A stretch of 6,497 nucleotides of DNA from Thermoplasmata archaeon (GTDB lineage Archaea; Thermoplasmatota; Thermoplasmata; Thermoplasmatales; Thermoplasmataceae): the NCBI GenBank assembly GCA_021793945.1, contig JAJYRT010000103.1, forward strand, positions 1 through 6,497, read 5' to 3'. The translations under genes were made by a program, and so were the position numbers. Shown here one piece after another: positions 1 through 5,966 of this stretch (position 1 is the first letter of the stretch; each line of letters begins with the position of its first letter). The notes below the pieces were generated by a model that was not told where the DNA came from, made no database searches, and was given only the letters and a program-made list of their open reading frames with translations.

Positions 1-383
1 CTCCACTATGATAATATAATTAGAAGTATTAAAATATTTGCATTGGATTTTATATAAACAGCATATAACAAACATTTTGGGGATATGTCATTATTATAAT
101 AAAAATTTCTGGATATAACTATCCCTCACAGAAGCACTATTATGGCTCTTTTCTGTTTGCTCTTCTTCTTATTTAACAGTATCGTAAAACTTTGGTTGTT
201 GAACAAATATCCCAAGATCCTCCCCAAGGAGGATGAGGTGGAAAAGCTCGAGCTACATTCCGCTTAAATATTTGTGCAACAAGGCAGCCAAATTTCAGAG
301 GCAGAGTTATTGCATTAAGCAATGGGCGTAATTTCACAAAAACGGATAGCACTTGGTGGAAATCACGAACCAATTGCGGAAAA
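1..383. other. Gene-poor, AT-rich upstream region
   Basis: No convincing coding region is visible on either strand. Positions 1-180 are very AT-rich and hold several TATA-like stretches and a perfect 12-bp AT palindrome at 91-102. From about 187 the composition becomes more balanced and structured: a nested inverted repeat (187-295, listed separately), a small hairpin with arms 307-313 and 319-325 (five Watson-Crick pairs plus two G-U), and a 5-bp inverted repeat with arms 353-357 and 369-373. An open frame on the minus strand crosses this region and runs into the spermidine synthase gene, but its protein resembles nothing I know. The promoter of a divergent gene off the left edge could also lie here. 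Confidence 0.6.
187..295. repeat. Nested inverted repeat, possible three-way-junction structured RNA
   Basis: Seen directly: arm 196-210 pairs with 268-282 at 14 of 15 positions (the only mismatch is A202 against G276). The stem continues outward after a 5-nt bulge (283-287) with 191-195 pairing 288-292, then 187-189 pairing 293-295 around a bulged C190. Inside are two further hairpins. One has a perfect 7-bp stem, 217-223 with 228-234, and a CCAA loop. The other has an 8-bp stem, 236-243 with 258-265 (two G-U pairs), capped by the palindrome AGCTCGAGCT at 245-254. Junction linkers are short (211-216, 235, 266-267). A TATA-like TTATTTAA at 169-176 lies about 27 nt before position 199. It could be a non-coding RNA, a long leader of the downstream gene, or a relic of a small inverted-repeat element. 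I recognise no known RNA family. Confidence 0.5.
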
Positions 384-396
384 ATATAATTATATA
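384..396 (+). promoter_or_regulatory. TATA box for the spermidine synthase gene
   Basis: An A/T-only stretch centred near 390 contains the perfect palindrome ATATAATTATAT (384-395). Its centre is about 27 nt upstream of the ATG at 417, the distance expected between an archaeal TATA box and its transcription start. This predicts a leaderless transcript beginning at or next to the start codon. No separate BRE is clear. The symmetry means the box itself does not give direction; the assignment comes from the downstream gene. Confidence 0.5.
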
Positions 397-416
397 CGGA
401 GAAATGATGAAGACTG

Positions 417-1244
417 ATGAGACTTATAGAGAACTGGTTCTCCGAGAGATACTCTGAAAATCTCCAGCTTTCGTTCAGGGTCATGGATCAACTTCTTTCA
501 GTCAAGACCGATTTCCAGAGAATAGATGTATTTGAGACGTACGATTTTGGTAAGCTGCTTTCCATTGATGGCACCGTCCAGCTGACAGAAAAGGATGAAT
601 TTGTTTACCACGAGATGATCACGCGAGTTCCATATTTCATGGCAGCTCGCAAACCACGGAGTGCACTTATCATTGGGGGTGGTGATGGTGGCGCGGCAAA
701 GGAATTCCTCAAGCTTGGACTCGAGAAGATCACAAATGTGGAAATCGATTCCCAGGTCGTTGAAGTCTCCAGGAAATTCTTTCCCTCTCTTGCGTCTTCA
801 TTTTCTGACAGCCGAGTGACACTTATCATAGGTGACGGTGCTGATTTCCTTAAGGAAAACAGAGACAAGTTCGACATAATAATAGTTGATTCAACGGACC
901 CTGTAGGCCCAGCAGAGGTGCTTTTCCATAAGGAGTTCTACAATTCTGTCAAGAAGGCGCTTTCAAAGGATGGCATCATAGTTACTCAATCCGGATCCCC
1001 GTTCTATCAGCCGAACGGACTCAAGCTCGCATATAATGGCATGAAGGAAGTTTTCAGCAACGTTTCAGTATATACCGCCTTCATTCCAACATACCCCAGC
1101 GGTTTCTGGTCATTTACAATGGGCAGTGACTCCACTCTCTCGGTTAGAGGTGACGAAGTGAACCCAGGAAAGTACTTCAATGCCCGGGTGTTAGAGGGTG
1201 CTTTCAGGCTTCCGCAGTTTGTTTATGAACTGATATCAGGTTAA
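417..1244 (+). CDS. speE: Spermidine synthase-family aminopropyltransferase
   Basis: This cytosolic enzyme transfers the aminopropyl group of decarboxylated S-adenosylmethionine to a diamine. The 275-residue length is normal for the family. Visible motifs: N-terminal beta region with FQRIDVFET (33-41); the substrate-site block from D51 to P72 with YHE at 64-66; Rossmann loop GGGDGG (87-92); acidic VEID (108-111); GDGADFL (139-145); the catalytic loop [11 protein letters not shown] (158-168), with D158 as the expected base and D161 at the diamine site; Q191; and TYPSGFWSF (225-233). The ATG at 417 is the first ATG in frame, because TGA lies in frame at 408-410. The ATGs at 404 and 407 are in another frame. 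A TATA-like box about 27 nt upstream suggests leaderless expression. The acceptor, putrescine or agmatine, cannot be settled from sequence, since some archaeal relatives prefer agmatine. The gene is convergent with the kae1 operon, 92 bp away. Confidence 0.93.
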   Translation: MRLIENWFSERYSENLQLSFRVMDQLLSVKTDFQRIDVFETYDFGKLLSIDGTVQLTEKDEFVYHEMITRVPYFMAARKPRSALIIGGGDGGAAKEFLKLGLEKITNVEIDSQVVEVSRKFFPSLASSFSDSRVTLIIGDGADFLKENRDKFDIIIVDSTDPVGPAEVLFHKEFYNSVKKALSKDGIIVTQSGSPFYQPNGLKLAYNGMKEVFSNVSVYTAFIPTYPSGFWSFTMGSDSTLSVRGDEVNPGKYFNARVLEGAFRLPQFVYELISG

Positions 1245-1336
1245 CCATACCGAATGAAATCAGGGTCTCAACTTCCAGTTACAATCTTGTGTCATGTCGT
1301 TGGGCCACGATGTAAAGACCTTTGAGTCCCCAGGTT

Positions 1337-1732
1337 CTATTTCACCTTGAATTTTTCCATTGCTGCGGCCAGTTGTCTCTCGTACTTTGGCCCCAGGCGT
1401 CTTGCTATCTTCTGCAGGTCTTTCATGGATTTCACAAAATTATACTTGCTCTGCTTTGAAACAAGTTCCTCGAATTTTCTCATATCTATGGTTATTTTGT
1501 AAAGAAAATAGAAAAAAATGAGGGTAAAAATGACACCTGCGACAAAAATCCAGTAGTCCCAGTTTCCAAGGGAGGAAAAGGAGAGGGCGGAGTTAGAAAG
1601 AAAATCGCTGTGGAATATGACATCGTTTGCTGATATCACGAGTACAAAGAAAGAAATCACGAAAGCAACGAGATATATATAAAACTGGTAATCCTTGATT
1701 CTAGCTGACATGTATAAGAAGAGTATAATCAC
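1337..1732 (-). CDS. Small two-helix membrane protein of unknown function
   Basis: I do not recognise this family. The 131-residue protein has two hydrophobic segments, about 16-36 and 59-80, joined by a short Ser-rich loop (about 41-57). A basic, probably helical C-terminal tail follows (about 84-131, rich in Lys/Arg, with ARRLGPKYERQ at 110-120). The two helices give a hairpin with both ends on the same side; the basic tail suggests that side is cytoplasmic. No signal-peptide cleavage site or catalytic motif is evident. It is the last gene of the kae1-bud32/rdgB operon. Its GTG start (1730-1732) overlaps the TGA of rdgB by 4 nt, which suggests coupled translation. An in-frame ATG at residue 8 (1709-1711) is an alternative start that would remove a short hydrophobic extension; neither start has a clear Shine-Dalgarno sequence. 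Operon position suggests co-expression only, not function. Confidence 0.75.
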   Translation of the reverse strand: MIILFLYMSARIKDYQFYIYLVAFVISFFVLVISANDVIFHSDFLSNSALSFSSLGNWDYWIFVAGVIFTLIFFYFLYKITIDMRKFEELVSKQSKYNFVKSMKDLQKIARRLGPKYERQLAAAMEKFKVK

Positions 1733-2289
1733 GCATTATTTAATTCATTTCCAGTGTTGATAAATTCGATCAGCTTTTCAGCAGCTTTCCTTCTGTGTGA
1801 TATTGTGTTCTTGCGTTCAGGATCCATTTCGGCTAGTGTGAGTTCTTCACCCCCCGGAATGAAGACAGGATCAAACCCGAACCCGTTTTTACCGCGCTCT
1901 TCCGTTGATATTGACCCTCGCAGCGTCGACGAGAACTGGTAGACTTTCCCTCTATGACTCAATGAAATTACAGTCTGGAAATATGCCCTGCGGTCTATTC
2001 CAAGCAGTGATAATATGCCCCTGTTGCCAATCGTCGAGTTCACATAGGAAGAATACGGTCCGGGAAACCCCTTCAGGGGGGAGATGTAAAGCCCGGTGTC
2101 TTCCATGAAGAATGTTCCTTCAATCACCGACTGAAGTTTTCTGCAGCTGTCAAGGGAAATCTCCTCTGTGGTATCCGCCTGGATTTCCTCATACCTCATC
2201 TTTACCCATTCTATTTCAATATCGTGGGCCGAAAAAATGCTGCTGAGTTCCTTGTATTTATGCTCGTTGCTGGTTACAAATTTTATCAA
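1729..2289 (-). CDS. rdgB: XTP/dITP pyrophosphatase (HAM1/RdgB family)
   Basis: House-cleaning nucleotide pyrophosphatase that hydrolyses the deaminated purine nucleotides dITP/ITP and XTP to monophosphates and pyrophosphate, keeping them out of DNA and RNA. The 186 residues match the family length. Motifs: TSNEHK at 6-11 (phosphate-binding N-terminal loop with K11); EDTGL at 63-67, whose acidic pair is expected to bind Mg2+; FPGPYSSYV (75-83); GFGFDPVF (136-143), the base-recognition and catalytic segment; and KNTISHR (160-166). All hallmarks are intact. The start is a TTG (2289-2287) that overlaps the kae1-bud32 TGA by 4 nt. It is supported because residues 2-11 match the conserved N-terminus of the family and the next Met is only at residue 31. 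A good AGGAG lies 9 nt upstream, inside the kae1-bud32 gene. The gene's own stop overlaps the next start in the same way. Confidence 0.94.
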   Translation of the reverse strand: MIKFVTSNEHKYKELSSIFSAHDIEIEWVKMRYEEIQADTTEEISLDSCRKLQSVIEGTFFMEDTGLYISPLKGFPGPYSSYVNSTIGNRGILSLLGIDRRAYFQTVISLSHRGKVYQFSSTLRGSISTEERGKNGFGFDPVFIPGGEELTLAEMDPERKNTISHRRKAAEKLIEFINTGNELNNA

Positions 2290-3884
2290 ACGTACCTTCT
2301 CCTTTTCTCCATAAGACTCAGTGTTTCTATAACTGTTGGTGAATCTGGAAAATTTCTGTCGTAACTCTCCATAAAGCTATCGATAAGATCCTCCCTGTTG
2401 CTGTTCAGGCTCCTGAACGATTCCAGGAGGAGAAAGACATCGGAAGCAATATCCTCCATAGTAGAATCCAATTTGCCCATGCTGGGATCAATCAAGCAAA
2501 CTTTTCCGTCCATGACCATAATATTATTTGTAGTCAGGTCCCCATGGGTTATTCTCTCTGAATGTATGGTGCCAATCACTCTTCCGATATCTTGAACAAC
2601 AGTTTCTGTCTCTTCGTTTGCTGAAAGGAATTGTGATAGCATTACTCCCTCAATCCTCTCAAGAGTGATAGAATTTCCATACGGGTCGTAGTCATAGACA
2701 ATAGGAACCCTGATTCCCATTTCATCCATCCTTTTGAGAATTATGAACTCGTTTCTCTGCCTCGATGACCTGATTCGGGAATCAAGGACTGCGTTCCGGT
2801 ACTTTTTTGATGCCCTTCTCTTTATCACCACATCCCTCCCATAGAAACTTCCCCTTACTGTTACAGATTCTGCCCCGGTTCCCATTTCAGGAAAAAGTTT
2901 TTTTGATCTGACCCAAGGGGCCTCGACTGTGTCTATCCTCTCTCTCTGGTTGATATGAGTGTCTGCTATCCTTTCACCACCGCGATCCTTGTATATCAAA
3001 ATTCCAGCCTGTGCAATCATGGCCCCATTGTCCATGCAGAATTGCTTGTCTGTCAACATTGCATTATAACCGGATTCTGCTGCCATATCAGTTATCATCT
3101 GCCTTAGACGGTCATTCCTGGCAACGCCTCCAGCGATCATGATCTCTTTCTTGCCGGTGAGGTAAAGGGCTCTTTCGAGTATCTCCACGAGCATGGCAAA
3201 AGCCGTTTCCTGAACGCTGTAAAAAATGTCCTCGGTCCTCTTTCCGTTTTTCGTCAGAGACAGGGCTGCGGTTAGTATGCCTGAAAACGAGCAGTTCATA
3301 CCCTTTACGGAATAGGGCAGTTCATGCAGTTCCGATCCGCTGGTTGCCAATCTCTCTATTATCGGACCGCCAGGAAACGGTATGCCAGATTCTCTGGCAA
3401 GCTTGTCGAGCATGTTTCCCACGCCAATATCTATGGTCTCCCCTATGACTCTGTATCTTCCATCAAGGTGAGCGAGCACCTGTGTGTTCCCTCCGGACAC
3501 GTAAAGCATCACGGGGTCGAGCGCGCCAGTTAATTTCCTGCCTATTTCGATATGACCGAGCGGATGATTAACCCTCACTATGGGCTTCGCAAATTTGATT
3601 GATAGCGTCCTTGCAGCTGTGGCAGCAACTCTCAGGCATGGACCAAGGCCGGGTCCAGAAGAGAAAGCGACAACGTCTATGTCTTTCATCTCTACAGAGG
3701 CCTCTTCAAGCGATCTCCGGATAACCGAAACGACTTCTGCTGAATGATGAATTGCAGCTTCTCTGGGATGGATACCTCCAGTGGGTGGTATATACGTCGA
3801 ATTTACGTTGGACAGGACGCGGGCCTCATCTATGATTCCGGAACTAATTGTATGGGCAGTCCCCTCAATTCCCAGAACAAGCAT
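2286..3884 (-). CDS. kae1-bud32: Kae1-Bud32 fusion: tRNA t6A threonylcarbamoyltransferase with its regulatory kinase/ATPase
   Basis: Both core KEOPS subunits in one chain. Kae1 transfers threonylcarbamoyl from TC-AMP to A37 of ANN-decoding tRNAs; Bud32 is a small RIO-like kinase/ATPase supporting it. Numbering from the ATG at 3884: N-terminal LVLGIEGTAHT (2-12); metal ligands H107 and H111 in NHPLGHIE (106-113); nucleotide-binding YVSGGNTQ (128-135); MIAGGVARN (249-257); third metal ligand D285 in CMDNGAMIAQ (283-292). The Bud32 half starts near 328: glycine loop GTGAES (335-340), lysine K355, Glu of RNEF (E379), catalytic HGDLTTNN (447-454, D449), metal-binding IDPS (465-468) and the basic C-terminal tail KRRRRYV. 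Total 532 residues. An ATG at 3902 would add six residues, but family members begin at the LGIEGTAHT strand and GGAG (3892-3889) precedes the inner ATG by 4 nt. It leads the operon with rdgB and the membrane protein. Such fusions are known in Thermoplasma and Methanocaldococcus. Confidence 0.95.
   Translation of the reverse strand: MLVLGIEGTAHTISSGIIDEARVLSNVNSTYIPPTGGIHPREAAIHHSAEVVSVIRRSLEEASVEMKDIDVVAFSSGPGLGPCLRVAATAARTLSIKFAKPIVRVNHPLGHIEIGRKLTGALDPVMLYVSGGNTQVLAHLDGRYRVIGETIDIGVGNMLDKLARESGIPFPGGPIIERLATSGSELHELPYSVKGMNCSFSGILTAALSLTKNGKRTEDIFYSVQETAFAMLVEILERALYLTGKKEIMIAGGVARNDRLRQMITDMAAESGYNAMLTDKQFCMDNGAMIAQAGILIYKDRGGERIADTHINQRERIDTVEAPWVRSKKLFPEMGTGAESVTVRGSFYGRDVVIKRRASKKYRNAVLDSRIRSSRQRNEFIILKRMDEMGIRVPIVYDYDPYGNSITLERIEGVMLSQFLSANEETETVVQDIGRVIGTIHSERITHGDLTTNNIMVMDGKVCLIDPSMGKLDSTMEDIASDVFLLLESFRSLNSNREDLIDSFMESYDRNFPDSPTVIETLSLMEKRRRYV
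2299..2303 (-). promoter_or_regulatory. Shine-Dalgarno site for the TTG start of rdgB
   Basis: On the minus strand AGGAG (within AAAAGGAG, 2306-2299) lies 9 nt before the TTG start at 2289. It sits inside the last codons of kae1-bud32, in the arginine-rich tail. It supports the choice of the non-ATG start and points to internal re-initiation on a polycistronic mRNA. Confidence 0.6.
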
Positions 3885-3931
3885 CGAACTCCGATGTACC
3901 ATTGCTAAAAAACATTTATGATCACTTGGAC

Positions 3932-3946
3932 ATCAATTTTATTGAT
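3932..3946 (-). promoter_or_regulatory. Palindromic A/T-rich element, candidate kae1 operon promoter
   Basis: ATCAAT (3932-3937) and ATTGAT (3941-3946) form a perfect 6-bp inverted repeat around TTT. On the minus strand it contains AATAAAATT (3944-3936), a TATA-like box. A start about 26 nt downstream would fall near 3912, giving a leader of about 28 nt to the ATG at 3884 that includes the GGAG. TGATCA occurs at 3919-3924 and again at 3943-3948, overlapping the right arm. The element could be only a TATA box or also an operator; the sequence does not decide. Confidence 0.35.
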
Positions 3947-4318
3947 CAGCAGTTTTTTCGAACCATAGATCATTCAACAGGCCACCAAATGCCCGTCTTT
4001 TTAGTCTAATTGCCAGGGAGTTCGGATCATTGAACCAAAATTAAGGGAATTTTTACGGCATAATCGCGTGATAGAAAATAATCGTGCTTTATTGGCAGTT
4101 TAAAAGAATGAAATAAGTAACTATCTACAAGTGAAAGCGCATCGATGAATTCGGGAAATCATCCAACACTAACAGGGACCAACTCTCCACAAGTTGAAAT
4201 CTTTAAACCAGGCGGCTATAGCGAGCATATCAGGATCAAGCAGCGCAATCCTGCTGTAATCTATAATTTTATTAGGAAGCTATTAATTAAGAATAGCAAT
4301 TTCAAGGCAAATTTGCTC

Positions 4319-4326
4319 TATAATAC
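4319..4326 (+). promoter_or_regulatory. Candidate TATA box for rps6e-aif2g
   Basis: TATAATAC, centred near 4322, lies about 28 nt before the ATG at 4350, which fits leaderless transcription. However, an AGAGG at 4336-4340, 9 nt before the same ATG, would act as a Shine-Dalgarno only if transcription starts further upstream. One such start is the TATA-like run at 4261-4271, which would give a leader of roughly 58 nt. Both may be used. Confidence 0.4.
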
Positions 4327-4349
4327 TGATTTAGCAGAGGGTTGTATAA

Positions 4350-4739
4350 ATGGAAAATTCGGTTGCAATAATAGCAGATCCAAAGGTCGGAAAGACATAC
4401 AAAGTCGAGGTAACGCAGGATTCACTTAACGCGCTTGTGGGCAGGAAGATCGGGGATGAACTGGATGGCATATTCTTTAACCTTCCCGGTTACAAGATGA
4501 AACTCACGGGCGGCAGTTCCAACGACGGGTTTCCCATGAAAAGGGATCTGCAGATTGGCGGAAAGAAAAGAATACTTGTCACTTACAGGGAAGGAAGAAG
4601 AGGAAAAAATGGCAAGAGAAAGAGGGTTACATTCAGGGGATCAATCATCGGACCTGACATTTCTCAGCTTAACCTTGTCGTAACTCAGTATGGCCCGGAT
4701 CCACTTGGCCCCAAGGAAGAAAAGAAGGATACCCAGTAA
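4350..4739 (+). CDS. rps6e: Small-subunit ribosomal protein S6e
   Basis: Structural protein of the archaeal 30S subunit, homologous to the core of eukaryotic S6 without its long phosphorylated tail. The 129-residue length is typical for archaea. The N-terminal beta domain carries DPKVGKTYKVEV (10-21). The family signature sits in KLTGGSSNDGFPM (51-63), followed by MKRD. A strongly basic stretch, RRGKNGKRKRV (83-93), leads into RGSIIGPDISQLNLVV (96-111). The remembered signature has Asp two residues after GG, where this protein has S57, with acidic D59 nearby; this looks like ordinary variation. The start is fixed by an in-frame TAA immediately before the ATG (4347-4349), with AGAGG 9 nt upstream. 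The stop overlaps the aIF2 gamma start by one base (TAATG). S6e next to aIF2 gamma is a conserved archaeal pairing. Confidence 0.96.
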   Translation: MENSVAIIADPKVGKTYKVEVTQDSLNALVGRKIGDELDGIFFNLPGYKMKLTGGSSNDGFPMKRDLQIGGKKRILVTYREGRRGKNGKRKRVTFRGSIIGPDISQLNLVVTQYGPDPLGPKEEKKDTQ

Positions 4740-5962
4740 TGCTTCCACAGCCGTCTGTTAACATTGGAATGGTAGGCCATGTTGACCATGGCAAAAGTAC
4801 GCTTACGTTGGCACTTACGGGCACAAGAACCGATGTGCATTCTGAGGAAATCAAGAGGGGAATCTCAATAAAGCTTGGGTACGCTGATGTGCCTGTCTAC
4901 AAGTGTATCGATGAATCCGGGGAGGAAGTATATTCCGGCAAGAAACTTAATGACAGCTGCGAATTGAGCAGGGTAATCTCAATCGTGGATGCGCCGGGGC
5001 ATGAGACGCTGATGGCGACGATGCTCTCCGGTTCGTCCATAATGAATGGAGCTCTACTTGTGATAGCGGCAAACGAAAAATGCCCTCAACCACAGACCAG
5101 GGAACATCTCATCGCCCTGGACATTATGGGCATAAAGAACATAGTGGTGGTTCAGAACAAGATTGACCTTGTAACAAGAGATCGAGCCATGGAAAGTTAC
5201 AGGGAGATAAAGGCGTTCCTGAAGGGGAGCGTTGCTCAGGATTCTCCCATTATACCTGTGAGTGCATATCACAGCACCAATATTGATGCGCTGATGAAGG
5301 CGATCAATGATGTTATTCCAACTCCAAAGTATGACATAAGTGCCAATCCATTGATGTATGTCGCCAGATCCTTTGATGTCAACAAACCCGGAGCCAATCC
5401 TCAAAACATAAAGGGAGGAGTGCTGGGTGGGTCGCTCATCAGGGGATCGCTTGGCCTTGGCGACGAGATTGAAATTGCGCCAGGCATTCAGGTCACCAAG
5501 GGGAACAAGACAACCTGGGAAAATGTTGTCACAGAGGTTGTCAGCCTCATGGCCGGGAAGAGCTCATACGACAGGATAATCCCGGGTGGCCTTGCTGCTG
5601 TAGGCACTAAACTTGATCCATTCATCACGAAGGGAGATTCATTCACCGGGCGAGTAGTAGGAAAGGTGGGAAGAGTTCCAAGCGTTGTTTTCAACATGTC
5701 TATTGAAGCCAGTCTCCTAAAGAGGGTGGTAGGATTCGAGGAAGAACAGAACGTAGAGCCATTAAAGTCAAAGGAGAGCCTGATGCTCACTGTGGGAACA
5801 GCGAACACGGTTGGGGTGGCCACTGCCGTGAGAGATCAGAACATAGAGATAACGCTGAAATATCCTGTAGCATCCGACATTGGGGAGAGAATATCCATTG
5901 GCAGGAGAATCTCAAACAGGTGGAGACTCATAGGCTACGGGAAGATAGTCAGCATCGGATAG
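4739..5962 (+). CDS. aif2g: Translation initiation factor aIF2, gamma subunit (GTPase)
   Basis: GTP-binding core of archaeal IF2, which carries Met-tRNAi to the small subunit together with the alpha and beta subunits. The 407-residue length is normal. G motifs: GHVDHGKS (13-20), switch 1 with RGISI (40-44, Ser where Thr is common), DAPGH (84-88), NKID (140-143) and SAYH (175-178). Family marker CPQPQTREHL (115-124) is present. Domains II and III follow from about 205, with KPGANP and GGVLGGSL near the start of domain II. The zinc knuckle between switch 1 and DAPGH is reduced: only C56 and C74 remain of the usual two CxxC pairs. The reading frame is continuous, so this is substitution rather than frameshift. 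The ATG overlaps the rps6e stop, with AAGGA 9 nt upstream inside rps6e. The start matches the family's NIGMVGHVDHGK beginning. Confidence 0.97.
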   Translation: MLPQPSVNIGMVGHVDHGKSTLTLALTGTRTDVHSEEIKRGISIKLGYADVPVYKCIDESGEEVYSGKKLNDSCELSRVISIVDAPGHETLMATMLSGSSIMNGALLVIAANEKCPQPQTREHLIALDIMGIKNIVVVQNKIDLVTRDRAMESYREIKAFLKGSVAQDSPIIPVSAYHSTNIDALMKAINDVIPTPKYDISANPLMYVARSFDVNKPGANPQNIKGGVLGGSLIRGSLGLGDEIEIAPGIQVTKGNKTTWENVVTEVVSLMAGKSSYDRIIPGGLAAVGTKLDPFITKGDSFTGRVVGKVGRVPSVVFNMSIEASLLKRVVGFEEEQNVEPLKSKESLMLTVGTANTVGVATAVRDQNIEITLKYPVASDIGERISIGRRISNRWRLIGYGKIVSIG

Positions 5963-5966
5963 AATC

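Larger units (their letters stand above)
3903..4349. other. Divergent intergenic region between kae1-bud32 and rps6e
   Basis: About 450 bp without a supportable gene. It should hold the promoters of both flanking operons. On the plus strand TATA-like boxes occur at 4099-4105 (TTTAAAA), 4261-4271 and 4319-4326. On the minus strand one lies at 3936-3944. TAATCG occurs twice close together (near 4061 and 4079). An open frame runs from an ATG at 4145 to 4429, but it overlaps the rps6e start in another frame and its product resembles nothing I know. I saw no tRNA, RNase P RNA or SRP RNA signature motif. Confidence 0.55.

Noticed and set aside
1..75. Possible start of a divergent minus-strand gene running off the left edge (ATG at 75, open to position 1)
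   Set aside because: Only 25 very AT-rich codons are visible and no conserved N-terminus can be seen, so it cannot be told from chance.
404..457. Candidate C/D-box small RNA signals (ATGATGA at 404, CTGA at 414 and 454)
   Set aside because: The spacing does not give the C, D', C', D order and distances of archaeal C/D RNAs, and most of the stretch is speE coding sequence.
173..484. 103-residue open frame on the minus strand overlapping the start of speE
   Set aside because: It begins inside the well-supported speE gene, its product resembles no family I know, and its middle is simply the antisense of the inverted-repeat hairpins.
605..877. 90-residue open frame on the minus strand inside speE
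   Set aside because: Antisense shadow of a gene with clear family motifs.
1263..1330. Inverted repeat with arms 1263-1271 and 1322-1330 (8 of 9 paired) between the convergent speE and membrane-protein genes
   Set aside because: The 50-nt loop, one mismatch and lack of a following T-run make it weak as a terminator, and a match of this size is likely enough by chance in the interval.
4145..4429. 94-residue open frame on the plus strand before rps6e
   Set aside because: Its last 27 codons are rps6e read in another frame, its ATG has no Shine-Dalgarno sequence, and no domain is recognisable. Kept only as a note in the intergenic entry.
5054..5404. Minus-strand open frames inside aif2g (5054-5404 and 5488-5823)
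   Set aside because: Antisense shadows of aIF2 gamma with no plausible protein features.
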